A stretch of DNA of 64,000 bases from Poa pratensis (taxonomy: Eukaryota; Streptophyta; Magnoliopsida; Poales; Poaceae): NCBI GenBank assembly GCA_947311845.1, contig CAMZMU010000063.1, positions 126,640,914-126,704,913 of the forward strand, given 5' to 3'. The position numbers and the translations under genes were made by a program. The notes beneath the pieces are model-generated. The model was not told where the DNA came from. It did no database searches and saw nothing but the letters and a program-made list of their open reading frames with translations. Below are positions 11,840 through 23,894 of the stretch, one piece after another. Within the stretch, counting starts at the first letter, position 1. Each line of letters opens with the position of its first letter.

Positions 11840-13987
11840 TGAAAGGAGCTGAAGATCTCTCCATTGGCCACATCATCATGATAGATGGCACACCTATCAT
11901 TGACGATTCAAGCTGGGGACCATAAGCTGATTACCTGGAGACCGGCCGTATTATCCCGTTTGGATCTATCAACGTCTTCGTCGGTTTCATTGGCGGCAGA
12001 TCTGTTAGCTCAATCCAAGAGGGCGACTCAACAGAAGGAGTCGCCGGTGACGGAGAAGAGTCTCTGGATAGCATGGACTCGCAAGAATTTGGGTCCATCA
12101 TACCAGCTCTTGAGGAAAGTTACTGGGATTACGCGCCAGTGGTAGAACGAGAGGCGGCACCAGTTGGAGTCTACATGGCCGGAGGTGCAAGTACGTCAGG
12201 AACTGCGGAGAAGCCGAAAGATCGACACCTCCCGGCAACCCACTACTTATCCCGGTGTCAGCCGCAAACGCCGCTGTCCGCGCAACAGAAATTGAGGCCG
12301 CCAGGGCCGAGCTCCTGTACGAGGTTCGAAGGATGGAAGCAGAGCGCTGCAGGCTCGAACAGGTGAACCAAGGAATCCAACAGGAACGGCAAAGGATAGC
12401 CGCGCTCGCCGCGACTCAAAGACAAGTTGACTCGCAGGCGCAAGCGCGCGCGACTCAACCAACAATAGAACTTCCACCCACTCCAGCTGCTGGAGACCAA
12501 CCAGTCGCAAGGATTTTGGAACCATCGATTGTCCACGAAGCCCAGCAACTACCATCGCAACAACCAAGGAGGTTTCATACCCCACAAGGCCACTACCAAA
12601 GCCCGGTCGATAACATGTATGCAGCGGCTAATATCTTGACACAGATGGTACCAACAGGCGACGACCCAATCAACACTGAAGCACGGCGTGCGATACAGAT
12701 GTTGAGCACTGCTGTCCTACAACAGGCCAACAGGGCAGAAGCCGAGGGGCAGCAGCCCCCCGTACTGGCCGGCCGCGGGATCGCGGCAGAAAGAAGCGTC
12801 CAAAGCCGGCCACCGGAGGATGTATCAAGGGTCGCGCAGAGGCAGCAGGAACAAGCCGCAGAAGCACAGGCTATCATGCCAACGACGCAGACGCGGCTCG
12901 TGGAAGTTAACAACCCTACGGGCACATCCACAGCTTTGTCCTCGCGACTCAAAGGTCCGGCATGCTTCACTGAGAAGATCAGATCGGAACCTTTCCCTGA
13001 AGATTTCAAAGGACCACGCAAGGTGGCAAACTATAACGCCAGCATGGACCCTACCACCTGGCTAAACAACTACGAGATGGGGATGAGTATTTTAAATGCT
13101 TCAGAAGAGATATGCGCAAGGTACCTCAACATGATGTTGGAGGGCGCGGCTCACATATGGCTACAAAATCTACCCCCCAACTCCATAAATACCTGGGAAG
13201 AGTTGAAAGACGCTTTCGTCAAAAACTTCCAAGGAACCTGCAAGCGACTCTGCAATATAGAAGATCTAGAGCGTTGCGTTCAAAGGAAGGCGAGTCAAGT
13301 CGCCACTGGATGAGGAGGGTGGCAGAAATTATACACTCCTCAGACAACATACCTCCAAGCTCAGCTGTCCTAGTCATGGAGAAAAATTGTAAGTTCGAAC
13401 CACTGATCCATAAGTTAGGTCGCATGAAGGGCAAGGTCAAGAGTCTCAGCGAGGTAATGGCTGCGGCTAACAAATACGCTGGCTCAGACAAGACCCGAGA
13501 TGCGTCAGATGGAGAAGAGGAGAAGGCCGCTGTTGAAGGAAAGAAAAATACCAGCAAGCCTCAACAGCAACAAACTAGCCACAACAACGCGAATCAAAAC
13601 AAGCGCAAGAGTGAAGAAGGAAACTCTGGGCTTGTCGCCAACACACGTGGAGGTTTCAGGGGCCAACGAGGAAGAGGCCGAGGAATCGGCTCTCGTCCAA
13701 TTAACATGGAAGAAGTTTTTAATCGGCCGTGCGATCTTCACACGGGAGGCGACGGGCGGCCAGCAGACCATACCAAGGCGCAATGTAATTATTACAAGAA
13801 GTGGAAAGAAGAAAGCCAACACAACAGGGGAAACCACCATGAAGGAAGCCCTGGTGCGACTCATGGTTCAGCCGGGCCGCACAATGCGAGTAACCCCAGG
13901 CAGGTGGGGCAGTACCATACAATAGTTATCAACACCTCCAAGAGGGAAGAGAAATTAAGTCGCAGAAGCCAGCAGGTAAATGTGTGA
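11840..13987 (+). pseudogene. Element B gag (broken)
   Basis: Gag probably starts at the ATG at 11840 (MKGAEDLSIGHIIMIDG). Matching sequence passes through at least three frames, with shifts near 11925, 12230 and 13290. It contains an acidic N-terminal part, a coiled-coil-like stretch (AARAELLYEVRRMEAERCR, about 12300-12420), the gag core with FKGPRKVANYNASMDP, WLNNYEMGMSI and LQNLPPNSINTWEEL (12990-13250), a Gln/Asn/Arg-rich tail with RGGFRGQRGRGRG, and a zinc-binding CDLHTGGDGRPADHTKAQC (about 13733-13790). It would form the particle. Confidence 0.8.
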
Positions 13988-14427
13988 TACCAGCAACCCC
14001 CAATTGGCTAAAATGGTCAGAACATGCAGTCACTTGGAGTCGCGACGATCATCCGCCGCAAGTGCGAGAGCCAGGGAAGCTGGCGCTAGTTGTGGCACCT
14101 TATGTAGCAGGATACAAGCTAACCAAAGTACTTATGGACGGGGGAAGCAGCATAAATATCATGTACTACGATACGTTCAAGCGCTTGGGGCTCATGGACT
14201 CCAGCCTGCAACACACGACGACCGTATTTCACGGCATCGTCCCAGGAAAGTCAGCACAGCCAGTGGGAAAGATAACCCTGGGAGTAACCTTTGGGACGGA
14301 AGAAAACTTCAGAAGCGAGTTCATATGCTTCGAAGTGGTAAAATTCAGAGCCCATATCACGCCCTGTTCGGACGAACAGCCTTCGCCAAGTTTATGGCCA
14401 GGCCATGCTACGTTTACCTACAGCTGA
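13984..14427 (+). pseudogene. Element B aspartic protease
   Basis: The open frame contains TWSRDDHPPQV and the catalytic VLMDGGSSINIMYYDTF block (Asp near 14138). This is the retropepsin-like domain of Tat elements. The frame is lost near 14360, and the following FRARPCYVYLQLKIPGP-like stretch is read in the neighbouring frame. It would process Gag-Pol. Confidence 0.8.
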
Positions 14428-15480
14428 AGATACCAGGACCAAGAGGGGTCATCACAGTGCACGGCGATAGAGAAAAAGCAATAGAGTGCGAGGAGGGAGA
14501 TGCAGCCTTCGCAGAATCAGCTTGTGCCGCTGAAGAGCTAAAGAGTTATAAGTCGCAGGTGGATCCCAATGATATGAGCGTAGTTACCACGCCATCTGCC
14601 GAACCACCAATGAAATTCAAAGCGGCCCAAGACACCAAGCAGATAGATCTTGTTCCTGGCGACTCATCCAAGCAGGCGAGCATCGGAGCCCACATGGAGA
14701 AAGAACAGGAGCGGGCACTCATCGCTTTCCTTCAGGAAAACAAGGACATCTTCGCATGGAAACCATCAGATATGCCAGGGGTGCCAAGGGAATTGGCAGA
14801 ACACAGCCTTAACGTGAACCCCCTGGCCAAGCCAGTAAAGCAACCGCTGCGGCGTTTCCACGACGACAGGAGAAAAGCGATAGGGGAAGAAATAGCTCGC
14901 CTATTGGCCGCAGGATTCATCACAGAAGTATCACCCGGAGTGGGTGGCAAACCCAGTCCTAGTTATGAAAAAGAACGGCACATGGCGAATGTGCATTGAC
15001 TACACCAGTCTCAACAAAGCCTGTCCAAAGGACCCATTTGCCTTGCCAAGGATTGACCAAGTGATTGATTCAACAGCCGGATGCGAGTTGTTGTGCTTTC
15101 TAGACGCCTATTCAGGCTACCATCAAATCAAGATGAAGAAGGAGGACCAGGAAAAGACATCCTTCATCACACCCTTTGGGGCCTTTTGCTATGTAAGCAT
15201 GCCCTTTGGATTGAAGAACGCAGGTGCGACTTACCAGAGGTGCATTCAAAGTTGCTTGCATGAGCAGATAGGTCGCAACGTTCACGCCTATGTGGACGAT
15301 ATCGTCATTAAATCGCAAGTAGGCCAGGATCTCATCAGTGACTTGGAAGAAACCTTCACAAATCTCAGAAGATATAACATGAAGCTCAACCCGACGAAGT
15401 GCGTCTTTGGAGTACCAGCGGGGAAGCTATTGGGGTTCATAGTGTCAGAAAGAGGCATCGAGCCAACCCTGACAAGATAA
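14428..15480 (+). pseudogene. Element B reverse transcriptase
   Basis: The leader contains FLQENKDIFAWKPSDMPG and RRKAIGEEIARLL. After a shift near 14945 the catalytic part follows: TWRMCIDYTSLNKACPKDPF, CFLDAYSGYHQIKM, SMPFGLKNAGATYQRC and YVDD at 15289-15300, then GVPAGKLLGFIVSERGIE. It ends at a stop at 15478-15480, again through a frameshift. It is the polymerase of the element, broken. Confidence 0.88.
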
Positions 15481-16222
15481 AGGCTGTAATGGACCTCCAA
15501 AAACCAGAAAAGATCAAGGACGTACAGCGACTTACCGGTTGCGTCGCGGCGTTAAGTCGCTTTATATCAAGACTGGGAGAAAAAGCCCTGCCTTTATACA
15601 GATTGCTGAAAAAGTCAGATACCTTCGTTTGGGACTCAGAAGCCGACGAAGCTTTAACAGCCCTGAAGATTCAGTTGACAAATGCTCCAGTTCTGGCAGC
15701 TCCAAAGGATAAGAGCCCATGCTGTTGTACATAGCTGCAAACTCTCGTGCCGTAAGCGCCGTGATGGTTGTAGAGAGACAAGAGCCAGGAAAGGAGTACC
15801 CAGTCCAAAGGCCAGTATACTACGTAAGTGAAGTGCTCACGGCTTCAAAGCAGCGTTACCCTCAGTGGCAGAAGCTAGTGTTTGGAGTATTCATGGCGAG
15901 TCGCAAGCTGAAGCACTACTTCCAGGAACACCCAATAACTGTGGTCAGCTCGGCACCACTGGCAGACATCATCCGCAACCGAGAAGCAACAGGAAGAGTA
16001 GCCAAGTGGGCGATCGAGCTGGGTCCACACCATATAAGCTACGAGCCGCGCACATCAATTAAGTCGCAAGCTCTCGCAGATTTCATCAATGATTGGACAG
16101 AAATTCAAGTCGCTCCCACCATGGCAGAAACAAAATACTGGACCATGCACTTCGATGGGTCAAGACAGCTACAAGGCTCGGGGGCTGGAGTTGTACTACT
16201 TCCCCCAAGGGAGACAAGCTAA
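15481..16222 (+). pseudogene. Element B RNase H region
   Basis: Two overlapping frames carry RLGEKALPLYRLLKKSD, then (15719-16222) AVMVVERQEPGKEYPVQRPVYYVSE, SKQRYPQWQKLVF and KWAIELGPHHISYEPR. This is the gypsy RNase H and connecting tether after RT. The stop at 16222 is followed by the second RNase H in another frame. Confidence 0.78.
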
Positions 16223-16800
16223 GATACGTGCTCCAAATACACTTCAATTGCACAAACAATGTAGCAGAATATGAGGCATTGCTTCACGGACTCCGTATAG
16301 CAAAGGAGATGAATGTCAGTCGCATCCGTTGCTTTGGAGACTCAGATTTGGTAGCTCAACAAGTTTCTGGAACATGGGACAGTAAGGATGCAAACATGGC
16401 TGCATACAGAAGAGAGGTGGACAGAGTTGCTGGACACTTCACTGGCTTCCAAGTTGAACATGTTGATCGAAGACAAAATGAAGCAGCAGATGCCTTGTCT
16501 CGGCTAGGATCCAATAGGCAATCAGTCCCGCCCAATGTTTTCTTGGATGAGTTGCATAACCCATCAGTTAAGCCTCCAGCAGAGATTGACATCGCAGAGC
16601 CAGAGGATGATTCAACTTTAGTCGCAGCCCTGCATGAACAGCCGGCATGGACAGAGCCATACATGGCATATTTAAGTCGCGGAGTGCTACCAGAGGATGA
16701 AGTAGAGGCGCGCAAGATAACACGGCGATCCAAGGCCTACACAATAATAAACAATGAGCTATACAAGCGCAGCGTTGCGGGACATTCCAAAGATGCGTAT
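16120..16800 (+). pseudogene. Element B second RNase H (archaeal-like)
   Basis: MHFDGSRQLQGSGAGVV in one frame continues in the next as CTNNVAEYEALLHGLRIAKE, CFGDSDLVAQQVSGTWD and AADALSRLGS. These are the conserved acidic and His positions of the extra RNase H that defines Tat-lineage elements. One frameshift near 16215 splits it. Confidence 0.8.
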
Positions 16801-17907
16801 CACCAGAAGAAGGACGAAAAATCTTGCACGAAATTCACGCAGGCGATTGTGGCCATCATGCTTCGTCAAGATCTTTGGTGGCAAAGGCGTTCAGACATGG
16901 TTTCTTCTGGTTAACGGCGCTAGCAGACGCTGAGCAGATTGTCAGAGTGTGCGATGGATGTCAAAGATACGCCAGGCAAGATCATATGCCAGCTCAAGCA
17001 CTTCGTACAATACCCATCACATGGCCTTTCGCCGTATGGGGTTTTGACATGGTAGGGCCCTTCAGACGGTCCTCAACGGGAAAAACTCACCTCCTGGTCG
17101 TGGTGGACAAATTCACAAAGTGGATAGAAGCAGAACCCGTGGGAGATTGTGAAGCTGAAACAGCAGTCAAGTTCTTGAAGAAGGTCATATTCCGCTTTGG
17201 ATATCCCCATAGTATCATTACAGACAACGGAAGCAACACCTCTGAAGGAGCTACACAAATATTTTGTGCGAACAATGGGATAAGGCTGGACCTCACGTCA
17301 GTATCACATCCGCAGAGCAATGGACAAGCTGAGCGAGCTAACCAGGAAATTCTCCATGGGATTAAGCCGCGCCTTATTGAAAAGGTTGAAGCATCTCCAG
17401 GATGTTGGGTGGAGGAACTGCCAGCCGTGCTATGGAGTTTAAGAACAACCCCTAATAGATCCACAGGATTTACACCATATTTTATGGTCTATGGAGCAGA
17501 AGCCCAGCGATATCATACATGATTCACCAAGAGTTGCGGCCTATGTCGAAGCAGATAATGAAGCAGCTCGGCAGGATTCTGTGGACACATTAGAAGAGGT
17601 CAGAGATTTGGCAGCATCAAGGTCAGCGGTGTATCAGCAAGACTTGCGACGCTATCATGCCAGACGCATCAGAACCCGCACCTTTCAAGAAGGAGACCTA
17701 GTGCTGCGACTCAAGCAAGACCATAAGGGAATGCACAAGCTATCTTCTCCATGGGAAGGACCCTACATCATCAGCAAAAAACTAAACAATGGATCGTACT
17801 ATCTGCTGGATGTGAGAGAAGAAAGCAGTGATCGCCATGATTTCGAGGATCGTCTAGAAGCGCCTCGCCCTTGGAACGTCGCGCAACTGCGACCTTACTA
17901 CACATAA
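16801..17907 (+). pseudogene. Element B integrase
   Basis: The zinc-binding His-His-Cys-Cys part reads EIHAGDCGHHASSRS and RVCDGCQRYA. The catalytic core has WGFDMVGPFR, ITDNGSNTSEG and SNGQAERANQEI, so all three acidic positions are present in the frame 16824-17522. The C-terminal domain (LVLRLKQDHKGMHKLSSPWEGPY) is in the frame 17491-17907, and joining the two needs a shift near 17500. This is the best preserved enzyme of element B. Confidence 0.86.
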
Positions 17908-18880
17908 AAAAGCTAATCAGAGCTAAGTTTCATCTTTTCCAGCTGCCTATAGCTGAGTATCATCCTAGCCACTAAGGGCTCTTGCTTCAAAATTGGTCGC
18001 CACCTAGGCGCGACCTGCAACACCTGTATCAGAAATCGGCCGCCACCTAGGCGCGGCCGTACCTTATGTATCAGAAATCGGCCGCCACCTAGGCGCGGCC
18101 GTATGTCTCAAACTGGGATCGCCGCCTACGTGCGACCCAACCCTATGTATAACACTCGGTTGCCACCAAGGCGCGACCTTATGTGTCATCATAAACAAAG
18201 CTGTTTATAGCTATATATCATTTGTTTCTTGGGGGCTTTGTACCCTGAAACAGCCAACCTACTGGCAATATCAAACTTACCTTAAGTCGGATTGCAACTT
18301 GCATTATGCGTCCAAAGTACTGGGGTGTGGCGTCAATCGAGCTTGATTGCCTATCATGGCCGCTCTCGACCCTGAACACACATGTTCCTAGGAAATACTG
18401 AGTCGCGCGAGTGCCCACTTAATGGACTCAGAAAGGCCTAACTAGAGGTCAATGTACTGCTTATAGTACGGCAACACCAATTGCAATTGCTTATATCTTA
18501 ACAATTGTTTCTTATCTATGACATCAAGCTACAGGTGACGATCTTCAAAATTTCCTGAGAAGAATTGAGATGATTGTCAAATCACATCAGCTCAATCCTT
18601 GGGGGCTACAGCATATTGTTATCAAAAATTTGAAGATTGGTCATCATCAAGTGTTGAAGCTATCAGGCAAACCTTGACAGAGTAAGAAGCTCACGAAGTC
18701 AGATGCATTTTCAAGGCCGCCCCAAAAGTGCGAGTAAAAGCCAGTCCAACGTGATCATGAGTCGCAGAGCAAGGAAGTGCAAGAAAGAAAAAAGTGCAGC
18801 CTAAACGTCCAAGGAACCTTTCAAAGTCAAGAAAACATATCAAGATATTCCATGAAGTTCAGGCTACACTTGGAGGCTAA
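17908..18880 (+). other. Element B 3' non-coding region
   Basis: Almost 1 kb lies between the integrase stop and the 3' LTR. It has no gene. It holds the palindromic repeat array at 17995-18180 and ends in the purine-rich tract at 18868-18880. Unlike element C, there is no opposite-strand ORF here. Confidence 0.7.
17995..18180. repeat. Array of five imperfect palindromes, period about 42 bp
   Basis: Units start at about 17995, 18037, 18079, 18118 and 18158. Each core can fold on itself: GGTCGCCACCTAGGCGCGACC in the first, CGGCCGCCACCTAGGCGCGGCC in the second and third. The linkers resemble each other (TATGTATCAGAAAT). The last two are degenerate. Confidence 0.8.
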
Positions 18881-19381
18881 TGTCGGGGGAATAATTAACC
18901 CGCGACTTATTCAAGGCCAAAACGGCGACTTCATGATCACGCTATTATTGGGCCACGTAAAAGATGGGCCGATCAAGGATCGCGGCCTGCCAAAGGAAGG
19001 CTCCAGAAGGTCGGTGGTAAAACTTGCCTTGGAAGACAAGCTTGCAATCGGCTTCGTGTAGAACTCTTGTAACCTAGCGAGCCTCTGTGTATATAAAGAG
19101 GACTCGCAGGACTTAGACGGGGTCAAGCTATCAAGCCCTAAACCCTAGCTCTTACGGCGAGTTCCCAGATCGGATCGCCTCCATTGTAAAACCACATATA
19201 TCACATCAATACCAATCTAGGGTAGGCAGGAAGTAGGTCTTTACCTCACATTGAGGGGCCGAACCTGGGTAAATCTGTGTTCGTCCTTGTTCCTGCGATC
19301 CCAAGCTCGGAGACGATTGACTCGCGCAAATCCCACACCTACGAAGTCATCCATGACATCTGACGTGACAAACCCACGACA
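18881..19381 (+). repeat. Element B, 3' LTR
   Basis: It is nearly identical to the 5' copy, with TATATAAA at 19090-19097. The purine-rich stretch ACTTGGAGGCTAA (18868-18880) directly upstream serves as the probable polypurine tract. Confidence 0.92.
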
Positions 19382-19386
19382 ATGCC

Positions 19387-20247
19387 GGCTATCACTTATT
19401 CTTCATGGGCTGACGAAGTAGAAGCAGCAGACTTGGCGATGGCAAGTTTGGCAAAGGAGCTAGCAATTCAAGATCTGGCTAAAGAGAAGCCGGCAAGTGA
19501 GGACCTCGCAATGGAGGAAAAAGCAGAAGAAGAACCAGCAATGTCAGAGTCGACAATGGATGAATCAGGCAATTTGACAGATGAAGATCTGCTGGATTAT
19601 GAAGAATCGCCGGCTCGAACGGGCGTGGATATCAATATGGTGTACTACTTGCTGGCTGAGTTCCGTGCTGTCGAGGAAGAAGGCGAGGTTGCACAAATCA
19701 ACTTTGGACCCAAAAATGTTGTCTTCGAAAAACCTGACAAGCCGGTGAAACACCTCAAGGCTCTGTATGTCAGTGGACACATTGATGGCAAGCCGGTCAC
19801 CAGAATGATGGTAGATGGCGGCGCTGTGGTAAACTTGATGCCATATTCTGTCTTCAAGAAGCTACAACTAGATGATGGCGACCTGATGAAGATGAACATG
19901 GTGTTAAATGGGTTCGAAGGAGGGGAAGGAGTAGAAGCCAAAGGAGTTATCAGCTTGGAGCTCACAGTGGGAAGCAAGACTTTGGCTACCGCCTTCTTTG
20001 TTGCTGAGGTGCAGGGAAACTACAATGTGCTGCTGGACGAGATTGGCTTCATGCTAACCAATGTGTTCCGTCTACTATGCACCAGCAACTCGTGCAATGG
20101 GTTGACGACGAAATCGAAGTCATCCATGCTGACGAGTCTGCTTGCATTGCATTAGCCGAGTCGATTGTTGACTGGCAACATTCTAATGTCACATGCCTTT
20201 CTGGGCGTGATCTATCCGGGTTCGATTTCCTGAGTGCTACCAGGGAC
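19387..20247 (+). pseudogene. Element A gag end and aspartic protease
   Basis: The frame resumes directly after element B. An acidic, Glu/Ala-rich linker (19400-19600) is followed by a retropepsin-like domain with MMVDGGAVVNLMP (catalytic Asp near 19814) and GNYNVLLDE. The DGG form instead of D-S/T-G is usual in Tat-type plant elements. The ORF then shifts near 20050, and two in-frame stops follow near 20250 and 20300 in the continuing frame. The protease would cut the Gag-Pol polyprotein. Confidence 0.75.
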
Positions 20248-20304
20248 TGATTCGTGCCAGTGTCTCTAAAGCCGATTGGTGGTAATCGGCTGCTTCTCAA
20301 GTAG

Positions 20305-21431
20305 ATGGATCAAAACGACGAGTGGTTGCAGAAGCGTCTGGGTAAGTATCGGGCCGAAAAGAACGATATGTGCGAAGCAATTGAAGAACCAGATGACATG
20401 GATAAGTTGGGGCAAGGCTTTACATCGGCTGACTTGCTGGAAGAAGTTGACATTGGGGATGGCACTGTCCCTAGACCGACATTTGTAAAGCAAAAGTTGG
20501 CGGCCGATTATAAGTCTGAATTAATCGCGCTAGTCAAAGAGTACGTGGATTGCTTTGCATGGGAATACCACGAGATGCCTGGGTTCAGCCGAGAGTTGGT
20601 CGAACATCGGTTGCCCATCAAAGCCGGCTTTAGACCATACAAGCAGCCGGCTCGCAAATTTAATCCACTGATCTATGATCGGATAAGGCAGAAATTGGCC
20701 GGCTTTTGAAAGCCAACTTTATTCGGCCCTGTAAGTATGCCGAATGGTTATCCAACATTGTGCCGGTCGAAAAGAAAGGATCCGACAAGATCAGGGCATG
20801 TATTGATTTCAGGGATTTGAATCGAGCCACACCAAAGGATGAGTACCCTATGCCAATAGCCGACATGCTTATCAACGAAGCCTCAGGTCACAAAGTTATC
20901 AGCTTCCTGGATGGCAACGCAGGTTACAACCAGATATTTATGGCCGAAGAAGATTCGGCTAAGACGGCGTTTCGCTGCCCAGGCTTTGTTGGCTTGTTCG
21001 AATGGACCGTGATGACTTTTGGATTGAAGAATGCCGGAGCCACCTATCAAAGAGCGATGAACCTGATATTCCATGATCTTCTAGGAGTCGTGCTGGAGGT
21101 ATATATTGACGACGTGGTGGTTAAGTCGGACGGCGAGTCAAATCACTTGGCTGACTTGCGGCTGGCGTTTGAAAGAATGAGGAAGTACGGGCTCAAGATG
21201 AATCCTTTGAAGTGTGCCTTTGGCGTGTCGGCTGGGAGATTCCTTGGTTTCATCATACATGAACATGGCATAGAAGTTGATCAGGCAAAGATTGAAGCCA
21301 TCCATAAAATACAGGCGCCGGGTTGCAAAAATGACATGCAGAAGTTTCTGGGCAAGGTAAACTATTTGAGAAGATTCATTGCTAACTTGTCTAGAAAAGT
21401 TGATGCATTTACACCTATCAAAGAACGATGA
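20305..21431 (+). pseudogene. Element A reverse transcriptase (broken)
   Basis: The region before 20709 contains YVDCFAWEYHEMPG and the PYKQPARKF block that precede plant gypsy RT. A stop and frameshift at 20707 separate it from 20706-21431, which has IRACIDFRDLNRATPKDEYP, FLDGNAGYNQI, MTFGLKNAGATYQRAM and the catalytic YIDD at 21102-21113. The enzyme would copy element RNA into DNA. A frameshift near 21420 again separates it from RNase H. Confidence 0.87.
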
Positions 21432-21825
21432 TGAATTCACCTGGGGGGCAAAGCTGGAAGAGACATTTGACAAGATAAAAACTTGCTTGTCTACTCCTCC
21501 AGTTCTCAGGAAGCCGGCTCATGGTCAACCTTTCCGGCTTTATATTGCTGCTGAGGACAAAGTGATCGGAGCTGCTTTAACTCAGGAAGTCGAAGGACAA
21601 GTGTACGTTATCACATATCTGAGTAGACGTTTGCTGGATGCCGAGCCAAGGTACAACTTTGTAGAAAGGTTGAGTTTGTCTCTTTACTTTGCCTGCACCA
21701 AATTGCGCCATTATCTGCTGTCCAGTGAATGCAAAGTCTTTGGTCAGACCGATATTCTCAAACACATGATACAAAGGCCGATTCTCAGTGGACGAATCGG
21801 CAAGTGGGCGTACGGGTTAATATGA
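21379..21825 (+). pseudogene. Element A first RNase H domain
   Basis: The segment encodes the gypsy-type RNase H that follows reverse transcriptase: FRLYIAAEDKVIGAALTQE, YVITYLSRRLLDAEPRYN and KLRHYLLSSECKVF. It ends with a stop at 21823-21825, and the next domain is in another frame. It is a fossil of the polyprotein. Confidence 0.8.
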
Positions 21826-21826
21826 T

Positions 21827-23217
21827 TTGGCTTATGAACCACTAAAATCTATGAAAGGCCAAATTGTAGCTGACTTTATTGTTGAACATCGGATTGACCT
21901 GGATCAAGAAGCCGGCTTAAATATTGTGTCGGCTGTACCGTGGAAACTATATTTTGACGGCTCAGTCTGCAGCAGCGGACAGGGAGTTGGCATTGTGTAC
22001 ATCTCACCACACGGTACTGTTTTCGAAGCCTCTTGTCGTCTTGACTATTTATGTACTAACAATGAAGCCGAATACGAAGCACTTTTATTCGGGCTAGAAA
22101 TCTTAGTTGACGCAGGGGTAACTCATGTCGAGGCATATGGAGATTCGTTGTTTATTGTCCAGCAAGTGGCCAAGATTTGTCAGTGCAACAGCGGATCCCT
22201 CAACATGTACCTTGACAGATGCCTGGATATGATTTCAACGTTGGATTATTTCCACATATCCCATGTTTCTAGGCAAGACAATTGGCTTGCCAATGAGTTG
22301 GCGCAACAAGCATCCGGCTATCACGTCAGTCGTGGAATGTTCTTCATCAGGGAACATCCGACAATTAATGTTGCCAACTTGAAGGAAGCCAAACAAAAAG
22401 CCGGCTTGTTAGAGCCGGCTACAGAGGAGTCAAATGTTGCCAACTTGGAGGAAGCCAAACAAGAGACCGACTTGCTGGATCCGGCTAAGGAGGTAAATGA
22501 CAACTTGGCGGACGACTGGAGACAACCTTATATTGATTATTTACAAGATCCAAGTCGAAAAACGGACAGAGCAGTTCGGCGCTTATCTCTCAGGTATACA
22601 TTGGTGGATGCCGCCTTATATCGCCGAACAGCTGATGGTCTTCTTCTAAAGTGCTTGAGTGAAGACGAAGCTAGAGTTGCTATGGGAGAGGTACATGATT
22701 GTTTATGTGGAACACATCAGTCGGCCCACAAGATGAAGTGGATGCTCAGGCGAGCAGGTTTTTATTGGCCGACAATGATCAATGACTGCTTCAGATACTA
22801 CAAGGGATGCGAAGCCTGTCAGAAGTTTGGAGATATTCAGTTGATGCCAGCTTCACCTCTTAATCCAATTATAAAACCGTGGCCTTTCCGGGGTTGGGCG
22901 CTTGACTTTGTCGGCATGATCCATCCGCCTTCATCCAAGGGGCATCGGTTCGTATTGGTGGCTACTGATTATTTCACCAAGTGGTCTGAAGCAGTACCTC
23001 TCAGAAACATGACCCACAAGGAGGTGATCCAGTTTATTACAGAACATATCATCCATTGATTCGGCATTCCGCAGACTTTTACCACAGATCAAGGTACTTC
23101 GTTCATGGCTAAGGAGGTGAAACAATTTGCCGAATCGCTTGGAATCAAGATGCTCAGTTCATCTCCCTACTATGCACAAGCCAACGACAAGCCGAGTCAA
23201 GCAATAAAATCTTGGTC
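21827..23217 (+). pseudogene. Element A second RNase H and integrase core
   Basis: WKLYFDGSVCSSGQGVGIV, TNNEAEYEALLFGL and AYGDSLFIVQQV mark the second, archaeal-like RNase H characteristic of the Tat lineage. Then come the integrase zinc-binding part (HDCLCGTHQSAHKM, GCEACQKFGD) and the catalytic core with ALDFVGMIHPP and TTDQGTSFMA. A stop at 23057-23059 interrupts the core. The codon for the third acidic residue near 23185 is out of frame through a missing base. Integrase would insert the DNA copy. Confidence 0.83.
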
Positions 23218-23373
23218 AAATTGATCAAGAAGAAGGTACAGGATCACGCACGAGGTACTGTCCGAAGCATTGTGGGCTCACAGAATCTCAAGGCATGGAG
23301 CAACTAAGACAACTCCTTTTGAGTTGGTGTATGGACAAGAAGCAGTTTTACCAGTGGAAGTGATCTGGCTGCC

Positions 23374-23760
23374 TTGAGGTTTGCCAAGCAAAATGACTTG
23401 TCGGCTGAAGACTACTGCAGCTTGATGATGGTCAATATTGATGAAGTAGCCGACAAGCGTGTTATTGCTTTGAGAGAGATCGAGAAGGAGAAGTTGCGGG
23501 TGGCAAAAACTTACAATAAGAAGGTCCGGCTAAAAGACTTTCAAATTGGTGACTTGGTCTGGAAGGTTATATTGCCAGTTGGCTCCAGAAGCCGGAAATT
23601 TGGTAAATGGTCCCCAAACTGGGAAGGGCCACTGCGAGTCGCGAGGATAGTACCCGGCAACTCTTATCTGGTGGAGACATTGGAAGGCGGCATGCTGCCT
23701 CGAGCTATCAATGGGAAATACCTGAAGAAGTTCTACCCGAGCGTGTGGCAAACTGCATGA
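23374..23760 (+). pseudogene. Element A integrase C-terminal domain
   Basis: The 128-codon open frame contains LRVAKTYNKKVRLKDFQIGD, LVWKV and NWEGPLRVARIVPGNSY, the C-terminal DNA-binding part of plant gypsy integrases. It ends at a stop at 23758-23760, about 135 bp before the 3' LTR. It is separated from the catalytic core by shifted sequence at 23218-23373. Confidence 0.8.
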
Positions 23761-23876
23761 GTTGCACGTATGGCCGATATACATATATCGCCCTTAGCAT
23801 ATGGCCGATGAGCTTAAGCATCGCCCTTAGACAAAGACTTCTACATTGAATATTTTCTAGTGCGCAAGCTCTACTA

Positions 23877-23894
23877 GAAAACAGGGGGGGCATG
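23877..23894 (+). promoter_or_regulatory. Element A polypurine tract
   Basis: GAAAACAGGGGGGG lies just upstream of the 3' LTR start at 23895. This is the position and composition expected of the plus-strand primer. Confidence 0.75.

Larger units (their letters stand above)
11282..19381 (+). mobile_element. Tat-type Ty3/gypsy retrotransposon B (nested in A)
   Basis: LTRs of 502 and 501 bp (11282-11783 and 18881-19381) start TGTCGGGGGAATAATT and end CCACGACA. Flanks are ACGCT (11277-11281) and ATGCC (19382-19386). They differ at two transition positions, but dropping B plus one copy keeps element A's frame open, so I take them as a decayed target duplication. The total is 8.1 kb, with gag, protease, RT, RNase H, second RNase H and integrase in order. 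I count 10-11 differences between the LTRs, about 2%. Several frameshifts make it inactive. Confidence 0.93.

Noticed and set aside
17995..18180. Tandem array as satellite or origin
   Set aside because: Only five units, inside the 3' region of a retrotransposon; no sign of an independent satellite.
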